DNA from: Pleodorina starrii
Lineage: Eukaryota; Chlorophyta; Chlorophyceae; Chlamydomonadales; Volvocaceae
NCBI GenBank assembly: GCA_030267565.1
Contig: BRXU01000004.1
Coordinates: forward strand, 3,540,501 to 3,604,500
Direction of reading: 5' to 3'
DNA length: 64,000 nt
Both the position numbers and the translations under genes were made by a program. The notes beneath the pieces were generated by a model that was not told the DNA's origin, did no database searches, and saw only the letters and a list, made by a program, of their open reading frames with translations. Each line of letters starts with the position of its first letter. The stretch's first letter is position 1. Positions 29,978-42,500 of this stretch are shown piece by piece.

Positions 29978-32900
29978 ATGTCGTCGACCACCATCGGCAA
30001 GTCCTAATTATTATTTTTATATTATGATGTTGTTTCCCACATCAGTACCAGCATGCGGCGCGTTCCAGTGTAGCGTGTTCTTCTTGGGATCGAGCGAGAG
30101 GCGAAACCGTTGGCACCTCTAATAACATCTTACTCCCCGGCCATAACACTTTGCAGGCTTCCCCCGCACGGGTCCGCACCGGGAGATTAAGATTGCCCTG
30201 GAGAGGTGAGCTGCCTTATGTGCATCTCTGCATCACGTTGAAGGAGAGGGCTCCCAATTTCCTTTTTGGCGGCGCTGATGGCGGCCCCTGCTGTGCCCTC
30301 CCCCCTGCTCCTCCCTCCCCTCCACTGCAGCTACTGGAAGGGCCAGAGCAGTGAGGAGCAGCTCCTGCGGACTGCCCACCGGGTGGAGGCAGACGCCTGG
30401 CGCCTGCAGAAATCAGCCGGGATTGAGGCGGTGGGACTGGATGGCACGTTGTACGACCAGGTGCGGCAAGCCGTACTCGGCAGCTCGGGTCTCAACAGCG
30501 CGGGAGCCTCGGGGAGCTCCGACTCCAAAACCCCCCCCCCGGGCCCCGCCTTCCCACGCTGCGCCCCTGCCCCCTCCCCTGCACAGGTGCTGGACACCAT
30601 CACGTGGCTGGGGGTCGTCCCGCCTCGCTTCAAGGTGCGACCGACCGACTGGCTGACTGGCTGACAGACCGGATGACGACAGTCCTGAAAGACATGATGA
30701 CGAGAGTCCTGATGACGAGAGTCCGCATAACCGCACCGCATCGTAAAGAGGCTCCTGATGCGCGTTTCCATGCGGCCGTACGGTACTCTGCGCCCTCATG
30801 TGCGGCTCGGCGGCGGCGCATCAAAAGCTGACACCTCCGCTCCTGGCGCCATTTGTGCCCCGCATAGCCCCCCTCGTGCTGCTCCGCCAGCTTAGTGCTG
30901 AGTCCGTTGCTGAAGCCCTCGTGCTGGCTCCCCCTCGCCGCCTCACAACCACACACACACCCGCTCTCACACGCTCTCACACGCTCTGACATGCACACAG
31001 GGCCTGACGGGTCTGCGCCGCTACTTTGCAATGGCCCGGGGTGGCCCCGGCTGCGCCGCACTGGACATGTCCAAGTTCTTCGACACCAAGTGAGTGTGCC
31101 GTACATACCCGCCGTACACCCGTACGAGTCTGGCTCGGGTGGGGTTTGACTTGTGTGGCACCATGACACGCACTGGGGTCGGCGACCCCATCATCATCTC
31201 CGCGCACAAACCCCCCCATTCCCCCAACCACCACATCTTGCTGATACCTGACCTTCGTTGTCCTGGCCTGGCAGCTACCACTACCTGGTTCCGGAGCTGG
31301 ATGCGGACTTTGCCCCCGCCCCCGACTTTGCCCCGATGCTGGACAAGCTGAGGCGGGGGCAGGAGGCGCTGGGCAGCAGGCAGGCGGCGGTGCCGATTGT
31401 CATTGGTAGGTGGGGGGGGGTTATCCACGTATAGGCCGGAGCCCGTGAACGGTAACGTAACAAAAGAATTCCGTCTAGGTGGGGGGGGTTGGGTGGCGGG
31501 GTGCGCTTGGGAGGGGGCGTAGGGGCGGGGGCAGGGCGGGGGCAGGGCGGGGGGGGGCGGGAATATAATTTACCGGGCAAGGGGAGGGAGAGGAGGATTA
31601 GGCGCTTCCTCAGCCTTCCCAGGCCTGTATGGATGTGCGACCAGGGGGGGCTGAGCCACACGCTGCCACTGCCCTCCCCCCTCCCGCGCACTCCCTCCGC
31701 CCCCCCTCCCCCCAACAGGCCCCGTCACGTTCGTGTGTCTGGCCAAGGGCTGCCCCCTGCCCGTGGGTGAGGCGGTGGGGCGGCTGCTCCCCGCGTACTG
31801 CCAGCTGCTGCGGCTGCTGGGGGCCGGAGGGGCCACCGAGGTGCAGCTGCACGAGCCCATCCTGACCACCTCGACAGCGGAGGACCTGCAGACCGTGTTC
31901 CAGGAGGCGTACGGCAAACTGGCGGAGGTACGGCGCAGTACGGGAGGGTACGGGAGGGTGCGGTAGGGCCGTGTCGGGGGAAGCCACACACCAATGCGCG
32001 CAGGTAGGCGCGTAACCCCTCCCCCACCCCCCTGGGGGCACTTTCGGTGCGCCGTTGGGGCTGATGGCTGGCCGGCTGACATGTACAGAAGTCCGCATCG
32101 AAGCCAACCGCCAACCGCCAAACGCCAAACGCCAAACGCCATACAAAATCCAAAATTCTGTCAGAAGGTTACGAGCTCTTTCTTTCGGTGTCCGACTTCT
32201 GTGCAACCTTCCGTGTCGCGCAATTTCCATCGAGGGGCAGCTCCCCGGGTTGGCGCCCGCCCCGCCCCGGTCAGCCCCTCCATGCTAACCGCCGTTCCCC
32301 CCGCCCCCTCCGCCCCCGCCCCCCCCTCCCCCCCCTCCAGGCCGCCTCCTCGTGCTCCTCCCCTCTGTCCCTCCACCTGGTGACCTACTACGACGACCTG
32401 GGGTCCACCTACCCCTGGGCCGTACAGCTGCCAGTGGCCGCCATCAGCCTCGACCTCCGAGGAGCCACCGGCGCAGAAGTGACCAGTCAGACCCTGCAGC
32501 ACATACGGCGGTACGGCTTCCCGCACGACAAGCGCCTGGGGGCGAGTGTGGTGGACGGCCGCTCCGTGTGGGCAGACGATGGTGAGTGCCGTACAGGGGG
32601 GGGGCGTGTATGTGTGTGCGTGTGTATGTATATGGGGGGGGTTATCCACGTATAGGCCGGAGCCCGGGTTGGGGGTGGGGGCCTGCGTTTGAGCTGTGTG
32701 TGCACACGGTGGGTACCTGCAACGCATCCTCATTCCCCTGATCATCCCGATCCAACCCCGGGCACCTGTGTTAACCACCCGCCGCACCCTCAACCACCAT
32801 GCACCATCCGCCCCATCAGTGAATGCATCGCCGCCGCCTTCTCTCACGCGCCCTTCCCCTTCCCCTCCCACCCCCCTTCCCTCCCCCCTTCTCCAGGCAC

Positions 32901-35900
32901 CGCCCTGGCCCTGGTCCGTGAGCTGTTGGCTGCGGGGCTGTCCCCCGACCGCCTGACCATCACCTCCTCGGCGCCACTGCAGCACCTGCCGTACGATTTG
33001 GCGGCGGAGGGCGACCACGTGCCGCCCGAGCTGTCCACCCGCCTGGCCTTCGCCGTACAGAAAGTGAACGAGATCGTACGGGTGGCGGAGGCGGTGCGAG
33101 GTGGACAGCGCACCGATGTGGCAGCGGAGGCGCCGACCCAGGAGGCGGCGCCGTCAGTGGAGAAGGCGGCTGGGGAGGCGGAGGACGAGGCTGCTGCTGG
33201 TGGTGGCGGTCTGCGGTGTGGGCTGCCCGCGGAGATGTTCAGTCGGTCGGAGCCGTACGATGTGCGGCGGGGGCGGCAGGTGCAGATGCCGGCCTTCCCC
33301 ACCACCACCATCGGCTCCTTCCCGCAGACGCCCGGTGAGGCCAGGGAGGGGAGGGAGGGGTGGGGAGGGCTTTCTGCTGTTTTGGTTTGGAGATGTGTTG
33401 CCGAAAGGGTACCGATGTGTGATATCCGCACCGGGGCTGGCGGCAGCCGATGGCAGCGCATGGTACCGAGCAAGAGCCGCTGTGGGGTCCAACCAATGCC
33501 CTGCCAGCGACGTTTCGAGTGCCCCCCTCCGCCCGAGCTTTGGCTTTGCCCACCTCCCCTCGCAAAAGAGCGAATTTGCACTCCTTTTAACCCGCCCCCC
33601 GCCTCCCGCCCTCCTCCGGTGTTGGTGTTCTTTGTCTGCCGGTGGTGTTGGTGCTGGTTGCTCCAGAGGTCCGGCGGCTGCGTCAACAGCTGCGTTCCGG
33701 TCAGCTGAGTCAGAGCGAGTACGAGCAGCGCATCGCGGGTCACATCGCGCACTGTGTGGGGGTGCAGGAGGCGCTGGGGTTGGATGTGGTGGTGCACGGG
33801 GAGGCGGAGAGGACCGACATGGTGGAGTGAGTGAGGGGGGGGATGGCAGGGGAGGGGGGGGAGGGGGGAGGGGAGAGAGCTCAGGGCAGAGCGGGGGGCG
33901 GGTTGGCTGTCTGAGGGAGGGGAGGGTGCGAGGGCGGACTTGCGCTCGTGTGAGGACGAAGACACCGCTCACGACGGCTCGCTGCTTCCAACAGAATAAC
34001 CACCGAGCTACCTGCCGCAGCGCCAATGCCAACACCACGCACAACACCACCGTAACGTACAGTACACGGCCCCCGCCCCCGCCCCCGCTGCTTCTCGTGA
34101 GCTCAGTTCCCCCCCCTGCCCTACCGCCCGCCTGCCCGCCTGCCCGGGCGCCTGTCCGCAGGTACTTTGGCTCCAAGCTGGGTGGCATGTGGTTCACGGT
34201 GGCGGGCTGGGTGCAGAGCTACGGCAGCCGCTACGTGAGGCCGCCGCTGATCGTGTCCGACATCACCTACCAGGGCCCTATGACGGTGTGGGAGTACGGC
34301 GTCGCCCAGTCGTACACTCGCCGGCCGGTCAAGGGCATGCTGACGGGCCCGGTGACCATTCTGAACTGGTCCTTCCCGCGCAAGGACATCAGTCGGTCCC
34401 GGCAGGCACTGCAGCTGGCACTGGCGCTGAGGAGGGAGGTGGAGGCGCTGGAGGGGGCGGGATGCAGCGTGGTGCAGGTGGGTGTGAGTTTGGAGGAAAG
34501 GGGCGGAGGGGCGGAGCGGAGAGGGGCCCGGAGGGGGAGGGAACGCGTCCATGCAGATGCATGTGCGTGCACATGCGTGACGCTCGCTGCGTCGCGGGGC
34601 GCTCGTCCGCTCCCCCACCAGTCAGCTGTCAGACCGGGTCCGCGGCGTGCACCTGTGAGGGTTCGCTCTGTCGGACTGACTGGCTGGCTCACGACCCGCC
34701 CGCATGCGCGTGTGTCCGCCATGTCCATGTGTCCGCCGTGTGTGTCCGTGTCCGTGTGCTGCAGGTGGATGAGCCGGCCCTGCGCGAGGGTCTGCCTCTG
34801 AAGCGCGAGCGCTGGTCCAGCTACTTGGGTTGGGCGGTGGACGCGTTCCGGCTGTGTACGGCGGTTGCGGCCCCCGGCACGCAGGTGGTGACGCACTTGT
34901 GCTACAGCGACTTTGAGGACATCCTGCCAGACATCGCGCGGATGGACGGTGGGGGCGGGGGGGGGCCGGATCGGGGGATGGGAGGCTGATTGTGGGTGCG
35001 GCGGTACGTGGGCGGATGCGCTGCGCTACCAGCGACTGCGCCCCGAAACGCGCGTTTGAGAGAGTTTGGCGCCTACCTGCGAGCACATCCCCGCTTGCTG
35101 TCTGGTCGGGCGGTAAGGGGGGCGGGGTCCTGTCTCTTCGTGCGCTGTCTACCCGCTCTCGCCATCCCCTGTGTGTATGTGTCAGTGGTCTGCAACGCTG
35201 TCCGCCCTCATCCACTGCACCACCACCCTCCCCCTCACCCTCACCCCGCCTCACCCCACCTCTTCCCTCCCTCCCCTCCCCCCCCGCAGCCGACGTGCTG
35301 ACCATTGAGAACTCGCGCTCCGGCAACGCAATGATCGCCGCACTGGCGGCCGCCGGGTACAACCACGACATCGGGCCGGGGGTGTACGACGTGCACAGCC
35401 CCGAGGTACCCTCAGTGGACTTCATCCGCTCGCGAATCAGGTGGGGACAGGACATGGACTGAGGTCTCGACGGCTTCCGACTTGATATTAAGGGGAACAT
35501 GCGCTGCAGGAAAGGGGCAGTGTGGTGTTCCTGGTCCGCACTCCGCAGCGTGAGCGTGCGTGCGTGCCTTGCGTCGACTGTCCCGTGGGTCCGTGCAACG
35601 ATACGCGGTGTGGACCTGCGGGTGGGGGGCGTAATCGTTCGTGCTCGAAAGGCGACTTCATTCAGGGTTACGCAGCTCACCCAGACGCATGTAGCTATGA
35701 CGCCTTTTACTCCGCTACTCGACACACGCCTCCTTTCGCGCCCGCGCCCCCGCCCCGCCCCGCGGCCGTGCCCCCAACATCCCGTAACCCGCCCCCACGT
35801 CAGTCACCCCACCGGCCCGCCCCCTTGCCCTCCCCTCCCCTCCCCTCCTGCTCCCGCACACCTCACAGGTCCTTCGTTGAGACGGGTATCCTGGGCGGCC

Positions 35901-36148
35901 GGGCCGACCGCATCTGGGTCAACCCCGACTGCGGCCTCAAGACGCGCGGGTGGCCCGAAACCATCGCCGCGCTCCGAAACATGGTCACCGCGGCGGCACA
36001 GGCCCGCGCAGAGCTACTCCTCCAGCAGCAGCCCCAGCAGCCGGGGGCCCCCGGAGTGGCGACCGCAGCGGCCGCCGACACCGCCTCGCAGGCCACCGGC
36101 ACCGGCAGCGGCGGCCGCAGCGGGGGCTGCAACGGGTGCTGCCACTGA
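29978..36148 (+). CDS. METE: Cobalamin-independent methionine synthase
   Basis: METE moves the methyl group of 5-methyltetrahydropteroyl-triglutamate to homocysteine without vitamin B12. Fourteen exons code for 814 residues: 29978-29996, 30157-30205, 30331-30460, 30587-30634, 31001-31089, 31275-31405, 31719-31927, 32341-32581, 32897-33334, 33667-33826, 34162-34477, 34765-34948, 35290-35440 and 35869-36148. The N-terminus reads [19 protein letters not shown]. The C-terminal barrel starts at [14 protein letters not shown]. The zinc ligands are all present: H654 and C656 ([11 protein letters not shown]), E678 (TIENSRS) and C743 ([10 protein letters not shown]). The spacing between the first three matches E. 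coli MetE. The first intron has a GC donor. The tail after residue ~770 is a Gln/Ala/Gly-rich extension ending in Cys/His. The gene appears fully intact, unlike the METE pseudogenes I recall being reported from Gonium and Volvox. Confidence 0.96.
31411..31445 (+). repeat. Intronic dispersed repeat, copy A (METE intron 6)
   Basis: A G-run is followed by ttatccacgtataggccgga and gcccg, just inside intron 6 of METE (its donor is at 31406). The same 25-nt core recurs at 32642-32666 and a diverged form occurs near 36992. Confidence 0.75.
32634..32666 (+). repeat. Intronic dispersed repeat, copy B (METE intron 8)
   Basis: This is an identical core to copy A, again preceded by a run of G, and lies about 50 nt into intron 8 of METE. 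The flanking sequences differ, so it is not simply a local tandem duplication. Confidence 0.75.
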
Positions 36149-36680
36149 TAGAGGGGCTGGGGGAGGTTGGACGGGGGGGCCGGAGGGGGAAGGCGGGAGG
36201 AGGAGGAGGCCGGAGGGAGACAGGGGGAGGAAGGTGGCGAGTTGAAGTTGTGCGGGGAGGAGCAGAGCTGGTTGAGCAGCGACCCCTGGGGCCTGGACAC
36301 CCATCGGGGTGGGAGCGTGGGACAAATTGGACGAAGGGGATGAGAGACCAAAAGGAGGAGGCTGGTCAACACGGTGAATGAGAAGCAGGGGGCACCTGGC
36401 ACGAAACGGAACTTGGGTCGTGTGAGTGTCATCGCCAGGTCATATGGTTGCACTGGCCGCGGATTGGACGGCGATCGCCTTACGAAGATCGTGGATTGGG
36501 CCGGTGATGGTGGAGGGCGGAGGGGGGTTAAGTGAAAACGATACGGCAGCGGAGGGACGTAGGCGTAGGCAGAAGGTGGTGGCGGGGTAGAGGCGCCGCC
36601 TTGCAACCCTGTCCGTGAGACCGCTAAGGGGCCGTTAGACGGACGAGAGCCTGTCACGGCCGCACATGCGGCTGGTTGCA

Positions 36681-36685
36681 TGTAA
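36681..36685 (+). terminator. Candidate poly(A) signal TGTAA of METE
   Basis: First TGTAA after the METE stop codon, giving a 3' UTR of about 0.55 kb. Confidence 0.45.
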
Positions 36686-36984
36686 CGATGGAGTGCAGCC
36701 TGGCTCCCCCCCGCCCCCCCCCACACACGCACCGCCAGCCATCGAGCACCGTAACGCGACAGTCGCCTTGCCGCCAGCCTTCGGTCCGAAACCCCCGAAG
36801 CGGCATCCGTGAAGCGGCTTGCAGGCATCACGGGAGCGAAACGCGACACAGCGGGTCGCTGCTGACCAGGCTGGCGGCGCTGGGGCGCCCCGCAGGAGCT
36901 GCGGTGTCCGCAAACGCCGCTGCGGTTGTGCCTGATTGTGCCTGACAGCTTGCCGCTAGTCTTTCTGAAGTTCAAAAGCTGCAA

Positions 36985-37016
36985 GGGGGGGCTTATCCAG
37001 GTATAGGGGGGGGGCA
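36985..37016 (+). repeat. Diverged third copy of the METE intronic repeat
   Basis: The sequence gcttatccaggtatagg between two G-runs matches the core ttatccacgtatagg of copies A and B with one substitution, but lacks the trailing ccggagcccg. Confidence 0.45.
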
Positions 37017-37250
37017 GGTAACGCACTAATGGATCCGTGTTTGGATCCACTTTGTTGGGGAGTTTGGAACTCAACTCGAATCGGCAGCAGTCGGTCGTCC
37101 CAAGGGCATGCACTTCGTCGGCGGTCCGATCAGGCCAGGCCTTCCCAAGTTTGGGGGGCCATGAGGGCGACTTTGCCCTTCCCCCCCAAAAAGACAATGG
37201 CGACCACGTACAAGCGAGTGCAGCGTCGGTTGCGCTGACCCAAGTTACGT

Positions 37251-37320
37251 CACATCACATCACATCACATCACATCACATCACATCACATCACATCACGT
37301 CACGTCACATCACATCACGT
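37251..37320 (+). repeat. Pentanucleotide microsatellite (CACAT)n
   Basis: There are fourteen consecutive 5-nt units, eleven CACAT and three CACGT, in the 3' flank of the BolA gene. Confidence 0.9.
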
Positions 37321-37324
37321 TACA
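37320..37324 (-). terminator. Candidate poly(A) signal of the BolA gene
   Basis: TTACA on the plus strand is TGTAA on the minus strand. It lies about 0.4 kb downstream of the BolA stop, at the edge of the CACAT repeat. Confidence 0.35.
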
Positions 37325-37724
37325 CGGCATCTGCGCGCCGTCACCCCCCAAGCTCCGGATGATCGAACTTGCAGACCCACCCACCCAGCCACCAGACCCA
37401 CCCTACGCGAGCCCCACACACCGCCACTGCGTGCCTGCACCCAGTTGTCACCTCTGCTCGTCCACCCCCCATCCGCACGCCTCCGCGCATCTCGGGTCGC
37501 ATCGCGCAATTCTTCACCGCAATTCTGTTTTTGTCCCCCCATCCGGCCATCCCCCATCCACCCAGCTAGCGCAGGGCCTCGCTCGCGCTGCTGGCGACGT
37601 CTTCCCAGGTCCTTAGCCCGTGCCTCGACGGGCCCTGACAGGCCCGGACGGGCAGACCCATGCGTTGCCCTGCCTTGGCCAGGCGGCTCTTGGGCGGCCC
37701 CTTGGCCCTGGGCTGGCGGCTCCG

Positions 37725-39133
37725 CTACTTCTCCGCGGGTGTTTTGGTGGTCATGGACAGCGCATGGAGCCCCGCCTTGAACTCATCCGCCAGCAGGCCG
37801 TATATCAGCTGATGGCCTGCGCAGCGGGGCGCGTGGAAGCGCGGGGCGCGTGGGCGCTGCTGCATTTGCTGGAGCAGGGCATAGGGTGCGGAGAGGGTGC
37901 GTGGGTGCGTGGGTGGGTGGGTGGGTGGGTGGGTGTCGGTGTCTTTGACGGCGCGCGCCGGGCTGCTTGGTGTGCGGCGCCTCATGGGGGAGGGGATACA
38001 CCGCATTGCACCCCGCTCCGCCCCGGCGGCCGGCAGCAGGCGTTATGTTCTGCCAGCGCACCAGTGCGTGTGTGCAGACAGCACCACGGCACCGCTGTGG
38101 TCTCACCGCTGCGGATCCGCAACAGCACACTGCCGCACAGCGACAAGCCCGCGCCCGCGCCCACGCTCGGCATGCCCCTCGCGGCAACATGCGCCTTCAT
38201 ACGATTATACGACTCCCTTCACACGCGCAGCACATACACACGTACGTTTCACGAGGGGCACGCCGGCGAAAGCCTCCGATATGACTTCTAGCCTGCCAAC
38301 AGGCACGAGCAGAACATCAAAGAGTCAAAGAAGAGGGGTTTGTTTCGGGGAGGGAACTTATTGGCGAGCAGCGGAACGAGTGCCGAAGCCGGACGGCCCA
38401 TCGTGTGTTAGTGCGTCGCAGCATACGCGGCACCAAGCCAACCCACAATGCGCATTGGCTCGCACCGGCACGCAGGACTCACTGCCGCCAGTGATGCCGT
38501 ACACCATTGTGTCGTACACAGTCAAAGGCACGGCGTCCACCGGCGCTCCTCCCGCTACCCTTTCGTTACGTGCCCAAGGAATGCACACCTAAAGTGCGTT
38601 TCTCCAGCCTCGGACGCCGCGCTGCCGTCTCGAGCGTAGTGCCCGGCGTGCTTGTGAGAATCGTTCACGAGGCGAAAGTGGGTTGGCTGGAGGGCCTCCG
38701 CAATCTTCCTGAGCGCACACAGAGGAGTCGGCGCCCGGCGGGGTAGGTGTTACGATGTAGGCGGCAGCAAGACGATTAAGATAATAAGAGGCACCATTCC
38801 CGTACGACTGTACGGGAGAGAAGCTTTCCGACCCAAAGTACGAGCCAGCGGGTTCATGTGCATGTGTGTGCTCTCTGCTTGAAGGGTGGGAGGGGGGCAT
38901 CCCTAGGCATTCGGTAGGGATGGTATCTGAGCGCTTCGTCACCCCTGTTGCCCCGTTGCGTACAGTGGGCCGTCAGCGCCCCACGCGCCAAACGTGTGCT
39001 CCCGTGCCATATAGCATCGCGTTGTCACGATTGTGGGGGCCCACGCATGTATGCACTTGTGTAACTGTAGCCTTCCACTGCTGGTAGGTACGCACCTGTG
39101 AATCGCCGAAGCAATAGGACCTTGCACCGCCAT
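37725..39133 (-). CDS. BolA-family protein
   Basis: BolA proteins pair with monothiol glutaredoxins and help in iron-sulfur cluster handling or its regulation. The gene is four small exons, 39133-39096, 38708-38589, 38292-38246 and 37816-37725, giving 98 residues; all introns are GT-AG. Joining them produces a continuous BolA domain: RKIAEALQPTHFRLVNDSHK, HAGH, GETHFRLEVISEAFAGVPL, VKRHQLIYGLLADEFKAG and LHALSMTTKTPAEK. The invariant His (about H70, in KRHQ) and the His-rich loop (H31, H33, H36) are present, as in BolA_H types. No transit peptide is evident, which favours the cytosol or nucleus. Intron 3 contains a GGGT-type run at 37900-37934. The gene is divergent from DEG7 with 382 nt between starts. 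Confidence 0.92.
37900..37934 (+). repeat. GTGGGTG-rich run in BolA intron 3
   Basis: The plus strand carries repeated gggt/gggtg units for about 35 nt, which could form a G-quadruplex in DNA. It sits in the intron between BolA exons 3 and 4. Confidence 0.6.
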
Positions 39134-39515
39134 CGCGCTTGACAGCTTGCGAAGATTGGGCAAAAGCAAGGTAATGCTTTCCCTAACGTGTTGGAAGGCG
39201 GGGCCCAGGAGTTGCTGCATCCGCTGTACACGACAAATGTGGGAAATGGAAGTACAAATGGTCGCCGTTACATATAATCGCTTCAAATATAAAGACGTTA
39301 TTATCGCTTGCAGTGTTTGAGTTACTTTTATTCCATGCCACCATGCGACGATCCAAACTGACAGCGTGACATACGGTATAACAAATCCTGCATGCGAGGA
39401 AGCAACTAGGGAGTCGTGTGGCATTCGGTAGCAAATACACTTGTATTGTGCTTTATAGAGTTCTAGGGCCAGTAGTTCTGCGACATACACGTAGTTCAAT
39501 TGGCTCTACCTGAAG
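39134..39515. promoter_or_regulatory. Shared divergent promoter of BolA and DEG7
   Basis: The 382 nt between start codons is AT-rich in its middle, with catataatcg near 39270 and aatataaag near 39288, which could serve as TATA-type elements in one or both directions. Confidence 0.45.
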
Positions 39516-42500
39516 ATGGAGGACGCCGACAGTACGGAGCCAGCTTGCAGGGCTAGCACAGAGGACTGGAAGAAGGCTTTGGATCGTGTGGTGCCGTGCT
39601 GCGTGGTGCTCAAGTGAGTCAGAGCCCCTCGATCACTCGGGTCATAGCTAGGCTCTTAGGATTTCCCCACACTTCCAGGGTTACCCAGACACGAGCGTTC
39701 GATACTGAGGCGGCTGGCTCAGCTTATGCGACTGGCTTCATCGTGGACAAGCAGCGTGGTCTCATCTTGACAAATCGTCATGTCGTGACGCCAGGTGGGG
39801 CACGTAGAAGTTCTCTTATGACGTTAGAAGTTCAGCTCAAACGTGCGTTGGGAAAAGTCAGTAGTAGGATAGATTCGGGACACGGGGCGTGGCAGGCGGT
39901 GGGTTTGGCCCTCGGTTCAGCGCCGCGCCGCACGCTTATCACTCTTCCAATGACGTTGTCGGCTGCCAAGTCGAACGAGAAATACGTATGTGTGCAGCTC
40001 GCTCTCAGCTTCAAGTAAGTGTCCGTTCATCAGGCTGCCTTCAGCCCTCGGCGTCTGCTCAAGAGGGATTCCTAACCCTACGGCTATCTTCGACACAAAT
40101 TGCGTCCTGGACGCCGCAACTTGCGCTTGATCATCTGCCCAAAATACGGCGTGACCCACATCAAGCGCCGTGGTAACTGCATGTTACTCGTTATCCCCGT
40201 TACCCGCGTTGGGGCGGCATGGTTCTGGAGCGAGTATACACCATTTGCGGATCGTAGTACCACGCATTACGACGCGATGGAGAGCCATTCGAATGCATGG
40301 AACCCTTGAACGACTGACGTCCGTGCGCGCGTGCCCCTTCGGCAGGCCCCATTGTGGCAGAGTCCATCTTCCTCAACCGCGAGGAACTGCCGGTATATCC
40401 CCTTTACTATGGTACGTCCACGCTGTTGCTCAACTGCTGCCAAGTGATCCTTACATTGTTTGGGTGCCGGATCCTTACCAGCTGCCTGTACAAACCTTAC
40501 GATCCTTACCAGCTGTCTGTACAACCCCTTCACAGACCCGATCCACGACTTCGCCTTCCTGCGTTTCGATCCCAGCCGGTTGCAATTCATGGAGGTTTCG
40601 GAGGTACCCCTTGCGCCGGAGGCCGCAACAGTTGGGCTAGACATCCGAGTTGTGGGCAACGACTCGGGCGAAAAGGTGAGCGGCAGTGCAATTGGTTTAC
40701 GCGGCAGTTCTCATCGCTTTTGTGTGCCTATCCTCCCAAGGTTATGAGCACCGCCTTCAGGAACGTGTTTGTAACTTGGATCCTTCTCGCGCCAGGTGTC
40801 CATCCTTGCTGGCACGCTCGCGCGCCTGGATCGGGATGCGCCTGTGTATGGTCGCAAAAGCTACAACGACTTCAACACGTGAGTGATACCTGGGTGCGGC
40901 TGACACATCTCTTCGTATGGGCTCCATTGAATGTATCCTTGTCATACCCATTAACCGTTATGCGGACAGGTTCTACCTCCAAGCGGCCTCCGGAACCAAG
41001 GGCGGCTCCAGCGGCTCGCCGGTCATTGACTGCCAGGGCCGGGCCGTGGGCCTCAACGCCGGTGGCAAGAACAAGGCCGCCTCAGCGTACTACCTGCCCC
41101 TGGAGCGCGTCGTGCGGGCTTTGAAGCTCATACAGGTGCGGCTGATGCGCCGATGCGGTGCGGCTCTGAAGGGCCCAATCAACACGGCCGTATTGCTAAC
41201 AATGCATCAACTTCGTAACCATATTCAGGCGGCCAAGGACGCCTTCGGCGATGGAACCGAATGGCCCGCCCCCGTCATCCCGCGCGGAGACCTCCAAACA
41301 ACGTTTGTGTTTAAGGGTTTCGACGAGGTCCGGCGGCTGGGCTTGCAGCAGGAGACGGAGCGGCGAGTGCGGAACTCCAAGTCGGCGCCAACTCCAGAGG
41401 GTACGGATCCGGGGCTTCCGGGACACGTTGCACCGGGCGCGCACCGTGCACGCAATGGGAGACAGACAACCCCTTACAAAGGCCTCGCCGAAGCACCAGC
41501 TAGGGGGCAGCGAGGAAGTGGGCCTGTCATCAGACCAACATGTGTACGGGAAAAGAGTGATGCTAGCGCACGCGCGTAGCTCCATGCGCACAAGGTCTGT
41601 CTGCAACGTGGGGACGGGCAGTTGGGGATCCGACCCACATTCTGCCGCCACGCCCACAGGCCCCCAGCACTCCACGGGCATGCTCGTGGTCGACAACGTG
41701 GTTCCGGGGAGCCCCTGCGGCGGTGTCATCGAGGCGGGTGACGTGCTGGTGGAGGTGAACGGGCAGGTGGTGACGCACTTTCTGACTCTCGAGGAGCTGC
41801 TGGACAACGCAGCGCAGGACCGCATGGCGGGCGGGCAGGGCAAGGTGCAGCTGCTGCTGGAGCGCGGCGGCTTGCCGGTGGGTTGGCAGGCGGGAAGGGC
41901 CGCTGAATAGGGAAGAACTGGGTCGGAAGCGGAACAGGGGAGAATGGGGTAGGAAGAGACGGCTGCGAACACGGGTGGACGCCCCCGGGGCGGGTGCCTG
42001 GATGGCAAGATGCCGGCCGGTGGTCGCTGCTTGCCATTAAGCCCATGAGGATGCTGTGGACCGAGCCCGCGAGCGTCTGCCGTGCATTAATAATGGAGCG
42101 CAGCGCTGGGTTCCGACAGCGCCGGTTGGGCCCGTGGGGTTTCTGGCAACGCGCTTCGGTTGTTAGCAAGAGGGGTTTGCGATGCTTCGCGCCTGCCGCT
42201 GTGCCAACGGCGCCCTGCTGACCGCGCCGGTCGCCACTGCGCCACCTGCTACGCAGATCCACGCTGAGGTTGAGGTGACGGACTTGCATTCGGTGTCGCC
42301 CAACAACTTCTTGGAGCTTGCGGGCGGCGCCGTGCACGCGCTCAGCTACCAGCAGGCGCGCAACAACCGGGCCGTCGTGGGCCAGGTCTACGTGGCGGAG
42401 CCGGGCTACATGCTGGTGGGTGACCTGTGCGCGTCATGCAGCTTTGGCTAGCGGCAACGCCAGGCCAAGCTGCTCTCGCCGCGTCTGCCGACCTGCCCGC

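Larger units (their letters stand above)
36149..37724. other. Convergent 3' flanks of METE and BolA
   Basis: METE ends at 36148 and the minus-strand BolA gene ends at 37725, so both 3' UTRs fall here. The region holds a diverged copy of the METE intronic repeat near 36985-37016 (gcttatccaggtatagg within G-runs) and a pentanucleotide satellite at 37251-37320. No coding exon was found. Confidence 0.45.

Noticed and set aside
30461..30586. METE intron 3 is 126 nt, a multiple of three and open, so it could be read through as coding.
   Set aside because: The read-through peptide is Ser/Pro/Gly-rich and would split the conserved YDQVLDTI motif of methionine synthases; good GT and AG sites flank it. 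Occasional retention remains possible.
32844..34197. Long minus-strand open frames (340-370 codons) opposite METE.
   Set aside because: They are antisense to well-supported exons, are rich in Pro/Ser/Arg, and have no recognisable domain. In GC-rich coding DNA such shadows are expected.
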